Shown here in pieces: positions 1-7,830 of a stretch of DNA of 64,000 nucleotides. The DNA comes from Bradyrhizobium sp. CB2312 (GTDB taxonomy: Bacteria; Pseudomonadota; Alphaproteobacteria; Rhizobiales; Xanthobacteraceae): assembly GCF_029714425.1 (NCBI RefSeq), contig NZ_CP121668.1, positions 3,617,501 to 3,681,500 of the forward strand. Reading direction: 5' to 3'. The notes beneath the pieces are model-generated. The model searched no databases, was not told the origin of the DNA, and saw only the letters and a program-made list of their open reading frames with translations. The position numbers and the translations under genes were made by a program. How positions within the stretch are numbered: position 1 is the stretch's first letter; every line of letters begins with the position of its first letter.

Positions 1-447
1 ATCGCTCACCGCCAGGCGCTGGCGCAGACCTCCGACCTGCTCGACCAGCTGCGCGGCCGCAAGGGCGGCGCCAAGAATGCCGCGGCAGCGTTGGCCGAGC
101 ACCAAGGCACGCCGTTCCTGGAAGGCCCGACGGTAACGGTCGCGGGCGCCAACCTGTTGCAGCGGGTCGCGGCCGCCGTCGGCAATGTCGGCGGCTCGGT
201 GCAGTCCTCGCAGGTCGACGTCACAGGCGCACAAGTGAAGGACGGCTTCGTCGGTCTCGTCGTGAGTTGCGAGCTGGACCAGCCGGCGCTTCAGAAGCTG
301 CTCTACAATCTCGAAGCCGGCATGCCGTTCCTCTACGTCGATCAGCTCGACGTTCAGGTGCCGCAGACCACCGCGCTGAACGAGGCCGGCACCGGCCGCG
401 TCAGGGTAATCCTGGGTGTCTCCGGCCAATGGCAGGCAGGCAAGTAG
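1..447 (+). CDS. gspM: Type II secretion system protein GspM-like, C-terminal part
   Basis: The reading frame is open from the first base of the window, so the true start lies upstream; 148 residues are visible. The fragment starts with a helical, Gln/Leu/Ala-rich stretch and ends in a ferredoxin-like region with alternating strands (LLYNLEAGMPFLYVDQLDVQV, then RVRVILGVSGQW). This resembles the periplasmic half of GspM/PilO-type proteins (T2SSM_b family), which link the inner-membrane platform to the GspL-GspE motor in type II secretion. The next gene is a GspN/GspC-like protein in the same direction, which supports the assignment. The N-terminal membrane helix is outside the window. The GspM call rests on fold-like features and context. 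Confidence 0.7.
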   Translation: MAHRQALAQTSDLLDQLRGRKGGAKNAAAALAEHQGTPFLEGPTVTVAGANLLQRVAAAVGNVGGSVQSSQVDVTGAQVKDGFVGLVVSCELDQPALQKLLYNLEAGMPFLYVDQLDVQVPQTTALNEAGTGRVRVILGVSGQWQAGK

Positions 448-554
448 GGGCGTTGGCCGGGCCGCCGGTTCCGGTTCGATGCGGGTTGATGGCGGGCCGC
501 ATCGGAACTAGTTTGCTGGGACGAGCGTGCCGCGAGCTTCCAAGGGAATTTTCC

Positions 555-1148
555 ATGTCCGGGTGGCTGAGACCGACAGGATGGGCCGCGCTGTGCGCGG
601 CGGCCGCACTCGCGGCGCAGGGTATTGCCGAGAGCCCGGCCGCGACCTCGTCGCGCATGGATATCCTGTCCGACGATGCCGCCGGCAGCCCCGCTGAAGG
701 CATCGATGTCGGCGCGATGCGGCCGATCGCGGCGCCGGCGCAGCCTGTCAGCAAACCCGTCCCCCGCGGCAATCCGCTGTGGGCGGTGCCGTTCTCGGCG
801 CTAACGGCGACCCAGGAGCGTCCGGTCTTCTCGGCCTCGCGCCGGCCGCCGCCGCGCGCGGTTGCCGCCTCTCCGGTCGAAGAGGTGCAGGCACCGCTGC
901 CGCCCAAGCCGGCCGAGGCGCCACCGCCGCTGCTCCTGGTCGGGGCCGTGGTGGGCGAGGGGGATGCGATCGCGATCCTCGTCAACCGCACCGACCAGTC
1001 GGTCGTGCGCTTGCGGCAGGGCGACACGCTGGGTGGCTGGTCGCTGACCTCGGTGCAGCCGCGCGAGGTGACGTTCAGGCAGGGCGATCGCAGCGAGATG
1101 TACTTGCTGCAGCGGAAGGTTGAACCCGCAAGTCCACCCGTCGAATAG
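555..1148 (+). CDS. Type II secretion system GspN/GspC-like protein
   Basis: A 197-residue protein. The chosen ATG is preceded by AAGGGA about seven bases upstream; an in-frame ATG at 489 is possible but has no such site. The N-terminus holds one hydrophobic segment (residues 8-21), followed by a long Pro/Ala-rich linker. The C-terminal domain of about 70 residues begins at LLLVGAVVGEGDAIAILVN and resembles the homology region of GspC/GspN proteins, which contacts the secretin in the periplasm. It lies about 107 bases after the gspM-like gene and is probably its operon partner. It could equally be named GspC-like. The linker is low-complexity, so only the C-terminal domain is informative. Confidence 0.65.
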   Translation: MSGWLRPTGWAALCAAAALAAQGIAESPAATSSRMDILSDDAAGSPAEGIDVGAMRPIAAPAQPVSKPVPRGNPLWAVPFSALTATQERPVFSASRRPPPRAVAASPVEEVQAPLPPKPAEAPPPLLLVGAVVGEGDAIAILVNRTDQSVVRLRQGDTLGGWSLTSVQPREVTFRQGDRSEMYLLQRKVEPASPPVE

Positions 1149-1461
1149 CGCCCCGCCTGCACGGTGCGTTCCCGGCTGACAGCCGATCGGGCCTATTGGC
1201 CTTCTGGGGTCTTTGATCGATTGCAGTCCATCTCGCCAGCAGCGAGACGCCATCTGTCGCGACCGGAGCAAAGCGCAGAAGATCGATTGCGCCCAGGCGC
1301 TTGCAATCCATCTCATTCCAAAGTCATAAGCGGTGCGGTGCCGGCCCGGCTTGAACTGGCCGGTATTCGCCCGCACAATGCAATCCGCGATACTTCGCGA
1401 ATTGCCAATCCGAACAAGAACATAGGCAAATAACTTGGGGAAGACGCGCGTGGGACATGGA
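1149..1461. other. Intergenic gap before the tct operon
   Basis: About 310 bases with no supported gene. A short stem (CGCGA-TACT-TCGCG, 1386-1399) lies 63 bases before the tctC start. The leader of tctC must begin in this gap, but I see no promoter hexamers worth defending. Confidence 0.4.
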
Positions 1462-2436
1462 ATGAAGGCCGCAATCACGCTGGCGGTCGCGCTTTGCGGC
1501 ACGCCGGCCTTTGCGGGGTGGGAGCCGACCAAACCGGTCGAGATCGTGGTGGCAGCGGGCGCGGGCGGCGCCTCCGACCAGATGGCGCGCATGATGCAGG
1601 CCGCGATCCAGAAGAACAATCTGATGAAGCAGCCGATCGTGGTCTCGCTCAAGGGCGGCGCCTCGGGCGCGGAAGCGCTGATGTACATGAAGTCGAGCGA
1701 GGGCGATCCGAACAAGGTGCTGATCGCCTATTCGCTGATCTACATGCTGCCGCTGTCGGCGAAGATCCCGTTCAACTGGCGTGAGCTGACCCCGGTCTCG
1801 GTGATCGCGCTCGACCAGTTCGTGTTGTGGGACAACAGCGCAGGCCCCAAGTCCGTGAAGGAGTTCGTCGAGGCTGCGAAGGCCGCGAGCTCGCCCTTCA
1901 AGATGGGCGGCACCGGCTCCAAGCGCGAGGACCACGTGCTGACCGTGTTCCTGGAGCAGAAGACCGGCGCGAAATTCTCCTATCTGCCCTACAAGTCCGG
2001 CGGCGAGGCCGCGACCCAGCTCGTCGGCAACCACACCGAGTCCAACGTCAACAACCCATCCGAAAATCTCGAGGTCTGGCGCGCAGGCCAGGTCCGTCCG
2101 CTCTGCGTGTTCGACAAGGAGCGCATCTCCTACACCAGCAAGGTCACGGACACGCAGTCCTGGGCCGACATCCCGACCTGCAAGGAGGAGGGGGTCGACG
2201 TGCAGTATCTGATGCTGCGCGCGATGTTCCTGCCCGGCAAGGTCACGCCGGAGCAGCAGGCATTCTATGTCGAGCTGTTCCACAAGGTGACGCAGACCGC
2301 CGAATACAAGGACTATATGGAGAAGCAGGCGTTGAAGCCGATCTTCCTCACCGGCAAGGACATGGTGCAATTCCTCGAAGAGGACGATGCCCAGAATAAG
2401 TCGTTGATGACGGAAGCCGGTTTCGTCGCGAAGTAA
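1462..2436 (+). CDS. Tripartite tricarboxylate transporter substrate-binding protein (TctC/BugT family)
   Basis: A 324-residue periplasmic binding protein. The first 18 residues form a Sec signal peptide (MKAAITLAVALCGTPAFA, cleavage before GW), which is why ATG 1462 was preferred; GTG 1450 and TTG 1435 are in-frame alternatives, and GTG 1450 follows GGGGAAG at a workable distance. The mature start WEPTKPVEIVVAAGAGGASDQMAR is the usual first strand and loop of the TctC/Bug family, and the length fits. It should capture a carboxylate or related anion and deliver it to TctB/TctA. The two membrane genes follow on the same strand, giving a complete C-B-A transporter. The substrate cannot be read from the sequence. 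Confidence 0.88.
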   Translation: MKAAITLAVALCGTPAFAGWEPTKPVEIVVAAGAGGASDQMARMMQAAIQKNNLMKQPIVVSLKGGASGAEALMYMKSSEGDPNKVLIAYSLIYMLPLSAKIPFNWRELTPVSVIALDQFVLWDNSAGPKSVKEFVEAAKAASSPFKMGGTGSKREDHVLTVFLEQKTGAKFSYLPYKSGGEAATQLVGNHTESNVNNPSENLEVWRAGQVRPLCVFDKERISYTSKVTDTQSWADIPTCKEEGVDVQYLMLRAMFLPGKVTPEQQAFYVELFHKVTQTAEYKDYMEKQALKPIFLTGKDMVQFLEEDDAQNKSLMTEAGFVAK

Positions 2437-2453
2437 GATGCTGTACTCCCTCG

Positions 2454-2469
2454 CCCCGTTCTTACGGGG
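2454..2469. other. Short stem-loop after tctC
   Basis: CCCCG (2454-2458), loop TTCTTA, CGGGG (2465-2469). It lies 18 bases after the tctC stop and has no T-tract. It may reduce readthrough or protect the tctC transcript, giving more binding protein than permease. That role is inference. Confidence 0.4.
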
Positions 2470-2568
2470 GGCGCGACGAGCTTCGCTCGCGCTGGGAGGG
2501 TCGGGGTGAGGGGCTCTCTCCACGAGCTCAACTCTCACCGTCCCCGTGGAGACTCCCCCTCACCCCAA

Positions 2569-2594
2569 CCCTCTCCCCGCAAGCGGGGAGAGGG
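2569..2594. repeat. Perfect 12-bp palindromic repeat (REP-like) between tctC and tctB
   Basis: CCCTCTCCCCGC (2569-2580) pairs perfectly with GCGGGGAGAGGG (2583-2594) around a two-base AA loop. The flank CCCCTCACCCCAACC is the form I know as a dispersed intergenic element of Bradyrhizobium and relatives. It sits inside an operon, 31 bases before the tctB ATG, so it probably acts as an mRNA-stabilising or attenuating hairpin rather than a full terminator. Confidence 0.75.
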
Positions 2595-2625
2595 GGAATT
2601 GACCGCACTCCGTCCCTGACAAAGC

Positions 2626-3168
2626 ATGTCTCAAACCGAACTTGAAATCGTCGTCGACGATCCGACCGCGCCTGAAGACGACTCCCCCTCCGTCGTTTCC
2701 TCCGGCGCGATCGAGATATGCGTCTGCCTGCTGCTGCTCGCGCTCGCAGCAACGCTCGGCTACGACAATTGGCGCACCGGCGCGTCCTGGGACGCGACCG
2801 GGCCCGAGCCAGGCTATTTTCCGTTCTATCTCTCCGTCATCCTCGGCGGCGGCAGCCTCTATGGCCTGGTCGTGGCGCTGATCGCCCATCGCAAGGCGTC
2901 CGAGATCTTCGTCACGCGCGCGCAGGCCCGCCGCGTCATGGCGGTGTTCGTGCCGACGCTGCTGTTCTGCGTGGTGACGCAGTTCCTCGGCCTCTATGTC
3001 GCGAGCTTCCTCTTGATTGCGGGCTTCATGCGCCTCGTCGGCAAGATCGCGCTGTGGAAGTCGCTGCTCACCGCTTTCCTGTTCACGGCGATCATGTTCG
3101 TCACCTTCGACATCGCCTTCGACGTCATCATGCCGAAGGGGCCGCTCGAAGCGGCCTTCGGCCATTAG
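2626..3168 (+). CDS. Tripartite tricarboxylate transporter TctB-family small membrane protein
   Basis: A 180-residue inner-membrane protein with about four predicted hydrophobic segments: residues about 27-45, 62-88, 105-122 and 133-160. An acidic cytoplasmic N-terminus (EIVVDDPTAPEDDSP) precedes them. The motif GPEPGYFPFYLSVILGGGSLY between helices 1 and 2 is typical of TctB. TctB is the small membrane subunit that pairs with TctA. The gene lies between tctC and tctA, with only 12 bases separating its stop from the tctA start, so it is clearly cotranscribed with tctA. Confidence 0.87.
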   Translation: MSQTELEIVVDDPTAPEDDSPSVVSSGAIEICVCLLLLALAATLGYDNWRTGASWDATGPEPGYFPFYLSVILGGGSLYGLVVALIAHRKASEIFVTRAQARRVMAVFVPTLLFCVVTQFLGLYVASFLLIAGFMRLVGKIALWKSLLTAFLFTAIMFVTFDIAFDVIMPKGPLEAAFGH

Positions 3169-3180
3169 GACAGACGCGCG

Positions 3181-4695
3181 ATGGAAGCTCTCGGTCTCCT
3201 GCTTCACGGCTTCGCCGTCCTGCTGACGTGGAAGACGCTCGTGCTGATGATGGTCGGGCTCGTGCTCGGCATCTTCGTCGGCGTGCTGCCCGGCCTCGGC
3301 GGCCCCAACGGCGTTGCGATCCTGCTGCCGCTGACTTTCACGATGGACCCGACCTCGGCCATCGTGATGTTGTCCTGTATCTACTGGGGCGCGCTGTTCG
3401 GCGGCGCGATCACCTCGATCCTGTTCAACATCCCCGGCGAGGCCTGGTCGGTCGCGACCACCTTCGACGGCTATCCGATGGCGCAGCAGGGCAGGGCGGC
3501 GGAGGCGCTGACCGCAGCGTTCACGTCGTCCTTCGTCGGCTCGCTGGTCGCGGTGCTCTTGATCACCTTCCTCGCGCCGATGATCTCGTCCTTTGCGCTG
3601 AGGTTCGGCCCGCCCGAGTTCTTCGCGGTATATCTGTTGACCTTCTGCTCCTTCGTCGGCCTCGGCCGTGAAGCCAAGCACAAGACTGTCATCTCGATGG
3701 CGCTGGGCCTGCTGCTCGCCGGCATCGGCATGGACACGGTGTCGGGCAATCTGCGCATGACCTTCGGCTCGTCCGAGCTGCTCCGCGGCATCAATTTCCT
3801 CGTCGCCGTCATCGGCCTGTTCGGCATCAGCGAGATCCTGCTGACGATGGAGGAGCGCCTCGCGCTGCGCGGCCACGCCGCGAGCATCTCGCTCCGCGTG
3901 GTGCTCGGCGTCTGGAAGGATCTGCCCAAATACTGGGTGACGCTGCTGCGCTCCTCCTTCATCGGCTGCTGGCTCGGCATCACACCGGGCGGTGCGATCG
4001 CGGCGTCCTTCATGGGCTACAATCTGGCAAAACGCTTCGCCAAGGAGCCCGAGAGCTTTGGCAAGGGCCGCATCGAAGGCGTGTTCGCGCCGGAGACGGC
4101 GGCGCATGCCTCCGGCACTTCGGCGCTGCTGCCGATGCTGGCGCTCGGCATTCCCGGCTCCGGCACCGCCGCGATCCTGCTCGGCGGCCTCATGGTGTGG
4201 GGACTCAATCCGGGCCCGCTGCTGTTCGTCGAGCACAAGGATTTCGTCTGGGGCCTGATCGCATCGATGTATCTCGGCAATGTCGTCGGCCTCGTGCTCG
4301 TGCTGACGACGGTGCCGATCTTCGCCTCGATCCTGCGCGTGCCGTTCGCGGCGGTGGCGCCGATGATCGTGGTGTCCTGCGCGATCGGCGCCTATGCGAT
4401 CCAGAACGCGATGTTCGACATCTGGCTGATGCTCGGCTTCGGCGTCGTCGGCTATGTCTTCAAGAAGATCGGCGTCCCCTTGGCGCCGTTCACGCTGGCG
4501 CTGGTGCTCGGCAACCGCGCCGAGGATGCCTTCCGTCTGTCGATGATCGGCTCCGGCGGAAATCTGAAGGTGTTCTGGTCGAACGGACTGGTCGGTTCGA
4601 TCACGACGCTGGCGATCGTGCTGCTGTTTTGGCCGGTGATCGATCGCTTGCTCGCCCGCGTCCGATCGCCGGAACCGACGTGCGCAAGACGGTGA
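3181..4695 (+). CDS. Tripartite tricarboxylate transporter permease TctA
   Basis: A 504-residue polytopic membrane protein, the full family length. Two family motifs are visible: the first repeat GVLPGLGGPNGVAILLPLTF, followed by ALFGGAITSILFNIPGE, and the second repeat LALGIPGSGTAAILLGGLMVWGLNPGP. These re-entrant glycine/proline loops shape the translocation path. It uses the ion gradient to import the anion captured by TctC. The gene ends the tct set; a 285-base gap follows. No frameshift or missing segment is seen. Confidence 0.92.
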   Translation: MEALGLLLHGFAVLLTWKTLVLMMVGLVLGIFVGVLPGLGGPNGVAILLPLTFTMDPTSAIVMLSCIYWGALFGGAITSILFNIPGEAWSVATTFDGYPMAQQGRAAEALTAAFTSSFVGSLVAVLLITFLAPMISSFALRFGPPEFFAVYLLTFCSFVGLGREAKHKTVISMALGLLLAGIGMDTVSGNLRMTFGSSELLRGINFLVAVIGLFGISEILLTMEERLALRGHAASISLRVVLGVWKDLPKYWVTLLRSSFIGCWLGITPGGAIAASFMGYNLAKRFAKEPESFGKGRIEGVFAPETAAHASGTSALLPMLALGIPGSGTAAILLGGLMVWGLNPGPLLFVEHKDFVWGLIASMYLGNVVGLVLVLTTVPIFASILRVPFAAVAPMIVVSCAIGAYAIQNAMFDIWLMLGFGVVGYVFKKIGVPLAPFTLALVLGNRAEDAFRLSMIGSGGNLKVFWSNGLVGSITTLAIVLLFWPVIDRLLARVRSPEPTCARR

Positions 4696-4980
4696 ACTTC
4701 CGCGACCTCAGCCTCTTCTGATTTTGGAAATCAGGCCGGCCCGATCGGCGGACAAGTGTGATCGAGTTGGAGCGATCGACGTTCGATCGCGCGCGCTCAT
4801 CGTTCGAGCGGGTGGACGGGCAACGTCGTCTCGAAAAGCCCGGCGGCGACGTCGGGCTTCGTTATTTGATGGTGAAACAGTCAGAGCCCGTGACGCTTCT
4901 CTCGCTTGTCGGCGACGTTAATCAGGATCACAATGCAAGCGTAGATAGAATTTTTCCGACCTGATTTTTCGGAGGATATC

Positions 4981-5829
4981 ATGAGCATTGAACGTTATCG
5001 TGCTCGCAAGGGCGCCGAGATTTCACACGCGGTCGCGGCCGAAGCCCGCGGAGGCTACACGATCGAGGTCCATTTTCTGGGTGGACTGACAACCAAGCAG
5101 AAGGCTGCTTTCAAGCTCGCAGCAAACCGGTGGACGCACGCCATCGTGGGCGATCTGCCTGACGTCACGGTCGGTGGCGAAAGGATCAACAATCTTCGCA
5201 TCACGGCGCAGGGCACCGACATCGACGGTCCCGGCAACGTTCTCGGCCAGGCGGGGCCGAACCGTTTGCGTCCGAAGAATGCCGGCGCCGCTGCGTTCCT
5301 GCCGGCAACCGGCGACATGCAGTTCGACACGGCCGATCTCGCAGCGATGGAAGCCGATGGCACGCTGAACGACGTCATCACCCACGAGATGGGGCACGTG
5401 ATCGGCATCGGAACGATCTGGACGAACAAGAAATTGTTGAAGGGGGCCCTCACCAGCAATCCGACATTCGTCGGTACCAACGCCATGCGCGAATACGGTA
5501 AGCTCCGCGGCTCAGCGACGCTGCCCGTTCCCGTCGAAAACACCGGTGGTGAAGGGACGCGGGATTCGCATTGGCGCGACACGGTGTTCGGCGCGGAACT
5601 GATGACTGGCTTCGTCAATGAAGGCGGCAATCCGATGAGCCGGGTGACGATCGCCAGCTTGCAGGATCTCGGCTACGAGGTGAATATGGACGTTGCCCAG
5701 CCGTACCATCTGCCGGATCATCTGCACATGGCGGAGGCGGGGCTCCTCGCCGCGCGTGCCGCCATGACAAGAGGTATCGTGCTGCGGCGGATTCCGATCA
5801 CGTTGCCCGAGGAAAGCTTGGGCGCTTAG
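4981..5829 (+). CDS. Leishmanolysin-like (M8-type) zinc metalloprotease
   Basis: A 282-residue metzincin. The zinc motif HEMGHVIGIG lies near residues 134-143, with the third ligand probably His in RDSHWRDTVFG, about 60 residues later, followed by the Met-turn ELMTGFV. The large insertion between HExxHxxG and the third histidine is the hallmark of peptidase family M8. The start has a strong site (CGGAGGATATC then ATG). There is no signal peptide, no membrane helix and no RTX repeat, so the export route is unknown; the protein may act in the cytosol or leave by a non-Sec route. The palindromic repeat at 5835 closes the gene. It sits alone between the tct operon and a small unknown gene. Confidence 0.8.
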   Translation: MSIERYRARKGAEISHAVAAEARGGYTIEVHFLGGLTTKQKAAFKLAANRWTHAIVGDLPDVTVGGERINNLRITAQGTDIDGPGNVLGQAGPNRLRPKNAGAAAFLPATGDMQFDTADLAAMEADGTLNDVITHEMGHVIGIGTIWTNKKLLKGALTSNPTFVGTNAMREYGKLRGSATLPVPVENTGGEGTRDSHWRDTVFGAELMTGFVNEGGNPMSRVTIASLQDLGYEVNMDVAQPYHLPDHLHMAEAGLLAARAAMTRGIVLRRIPITLPEESLGA

Positions 5830-5834
5830 GCCTA

Positions 5835-5951
5835 AAGCATGATCCGGACCCGAAGGGCCGCGTTGCGCAAAGTGCGAAGCGGTTTTCCGAAAAGATCATG
5901 CTCAAACAACACCTAAAGCGTGATGATGATTCATCAATCTCATCGCGCTTT
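5835..5951. repeat. Bradyrhizobium-type bipartite palindromic repeat, copy 1
   Basis: Two nested inverted repeats. AGCATGATC (5836-5844) pairs with GATCATGCT (5894-5902), enclosing a GCGCAAAGTGCGAAGCGG core. AAAGCGTGATG (5915-5925) then pairs imperfectly with CATCGCGCTTT (5941-5951). Further copies lie at 9410, 18081, 23643 and 43947. It begins six bases after the protease stop and probably forms transcript ends. Confidence 0.85.
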
Positions 5952-6020
5952 GGGGCCTGCCAAGCCAAAGGCCTGCCAAGCGAGGCGCTATCGGGCCGCA
6001 AAACTTAGGGAAACCGGATC

Positions 6021-6302
6021 ATGGAGGGCATGAAGCGGCCGGAAGCGATCGTGCTTCCAGATTCGTCATTGATCCCGTCGGGCTGCCTGATCTCGCCACC
6101 GCCCAATCAGTTCACCCACGAGGTGGCGAGATCGCAGCCGTTCTATGCCTCGCGCGGTCTGCCGAGCGGACCACCGGCCGGACAGTTCGAGGCTGGAGAC
6201 AAAGTCGTTCTGCTCTATCATGACGGCGGAGAGCTTTGCCGGGTTGTCGATGCCGCCGGCCATTATGTCGACACGCGGTTCGACGGCTTGCGCAAGATGT
6301 AG
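6021..6302 (+). CDS. Small protein of unknown function
   Basis: A 93-residue protein with no recognised domain, signal peptide or membrane helix. Two in-frame ATGs compete (6021 and 6030); GGAGGG between them could serve the second. The C-terminal half (GDKVVLLYHDGGELCRVVDAAGHYVDTRFDGLRKM) has the alternating pattern of a small beta-sheet. It is transcribed towards the convergent CoA-transferase gene. The sequence is not low-complexity and looks like a real conserved small protein, but I cannot name a function. Confidence 0.55.
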   Translation: MEGMKRPEAIVLPDSSLIPSGCLISPPPNQFTHEVARSQPFYASRGLPSGPPAGQFEAGDKVVLLYHDGGELCRVVDAAGHYVDTRFDGLRKM

Positions 6303-6368
6303 ACGATCGCGCAAGCCGTCGGTGCCGGCGCTCGTGATGACAGGATCGGGCGAGGAACGGCCGCGCCG

Positions 6369-7562
6369 TCACACCACCTTGGCGTCCCGCAGTTTTGCGA
6401 TCTCGTCCGCCCCGAATCCGAATTCCTTCAGCACCTCTTCGGTCTGCTCGCCGAATTCCGGCGGCCGCGCCACCATCCTGCTCGGCGTGCGCGACAGCGT
6501 CACGGGCTGGCCGACCAGGCGGATGTGGCGGTCCTCGTCGTTCGGCACGTCCTGCGCGATGCCAAGATGCTTGACCTGCGCGTCCTCGAACATCTGGTCG
6601 ATCGCGTAGATCGGCCCGCAGGGCACCCCGGCCTCGTTGAGCTCCCGAACCCAGGTCTCGGTCGATTTCGTCACCGTGCGCTTCTCGATCTCGGCGTTGA
6701 GCGCATCGCGGTTCTTGGAGCGGGCAGGGGCCGTTGCATAGTCGGGATGGCCAAAGAGCTCTGGTGCGCCGATCGCCTGCGCGCAACGTTCCCAGATTCG
6801 GCCGCCCGTGGTGGCGATGTTGATGTAGCCGTCGGAGGTCTTGAACACGCCGGTCGGGATGCTGGTCGGATGATTGTTGCCGGCCTGCTTGGCGACCTCT
6901 TTCTCCATCAGCCAGCGCGCGGCCTGGAAGTCGAGCATGAAGATCTGGGCCTGGAGCAGCGAGGTCTGCACCCACTGGCCCTTGCCGGAGACCTCGCGCT
7001 CGAGCAGCGCGGTGAGGATGCCCATGGCGCAGAACAGGCCCGCGGTGAGGTCGGCGACGGGAATGCCGACCCGCATCGGGCCTTCGCCCGGCGCGCCGGT
7101 GATCGACATCAGCCCGCCCATTCCTTGCGCGATCTGGTCGAAGCCCGGCCGCTTGTGGTAGGGGCCGTCCTGGCCGAAACCGGAGATGCTGCCATAGACG
7201 ATGCGCGGGTTGATCGCGGCGAGGCTCTCATAGTCGATGCCGAGCTTCTTCTTCACGTCGGGCCGGAAGTTCTCGACCACGACGTCGGCCTTGGCGGCGA
7301 GACGCTTGAACACAGCGAGCCCGCGCTCGTCTTTCAGGTTCAGCGTCATGGCCCGCTTGTTGCGGTGCAAATTCTGGAAGTCCGAGCCGCGCCGCGGTCC
7401 GCCCGGCTGTTCGCCACCGGCATCCTCGGTCAGCGCGTCGATCTTGACGACATTGGCGCCCCAATCCGCAAGCTGCCGCACGCAGGTTGGCCCGGACCGG
7501 ACGCGGGTCAGATCGAGCACGGTGAAGCGTGACATGGCTTCCGAGGCATGCGGAAAGGGCAT
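6369..7562 (-). CDS. CaiB/BaiF-type (class III) CoA-transferase
   Basis: A 397-residue class III CoA-transferase. The N-terminus VLDLTRVRSGPTCVRQLADWGANVVKID is the family's Rossmann half. The catalytic aspartate, which forms the acyl-anhydride intermediate, is in GIPVADLTAGLFCAMGILTALLEREV. The enzyme moves CoA between an acyl-CoA donor and a carboxylate such as formate, oxalate, succinate or carnitine; the substrate cannot be assigned. A second ATG at 7535 (MSRFTVLDL) could be the true start, because the family usually begins close to the VLD motif. The gene is monocistronic here, convergent with the small gene at 6021 and divergent from the flippase at 7831. Confidence 0.88.
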   Translation of the reverse strand: MPFPHASEAMSRFTVLDLTRVRSGPTCVRQLADWGANVVKIDALTEDAGGEQPGGPRRGSDFQNLHRNKRAMTLNLKDERGLAVFKRLAAKADVVVENFRPDVKKKLGIDYESLAAINPRIVYGSISGFGQDGPYHKRPGFDQIAQGMGGLMSITGAPGEGPMRVGIPVADLTAGLFCAMGILTALLEREVSGKGQWVQTSLLQAQIFMLDFQAARWLMEKEVAKQAGNNHPTSIPTGVFKTSDGYINIATTGGRIWERCAQAIGAPELFGHPDYATAPARSKNRDALNAEIEKRTVTKSTETWVRELNEAGVPCGPIYAIDQMFEDAQVKHLGIAQDVPNDEDRHIRLVGQPVTLSRTPSRMVARPPEFGEQTEEVLKEFGFGADEIAKLRDAKVV

Positions 7563-7830
7563 CGTGAAAGGCTCCAGGACCAGATTGTTAGCTCACCATA
7601 GTGCCGAAAGACCGAGCGGCAAGCCCGACCCAACGCGGACGTCGCCTGTCGAAATGCAAGGCCCGAGGGCAATGCCGCGGAGGGGCGGCAGCGACGTGCT
7701 GGTGCGGTCGTGGCAGTGGACTGCTGATCTGGGGCCCTGTGGGTGGGAGTGTGTTTGGAAGGCATTGCACAAGCGGTCTAATCACCTTAAGAGGCGGCTT
7801 CAACGCGCTGATCGCCGGGAAGGATGCGGC

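Noticed and set aside
2560..4236. A 558-codon open frame on the minus strand, opposite tctB and tctA
   Set aside because: It is antisense to two clear membrane transporter genes, and its composition (very rich in Arg, Glu and His) is the mirror of high-GC coding sequence.
4758..4964. A 68-codon plus-strand frame before the M8 protease
   Set aside because: No ribosome site and no recognisable pattern; more likely the leader region of the protease.
6369..7562. Specific naming as formyl-CoA transferase (Frc)
   Set aside because: The catalytic aspartate is present, but no substrate-specific features or oxalate decarboxylase neighbour are visible, so only the family can be given.
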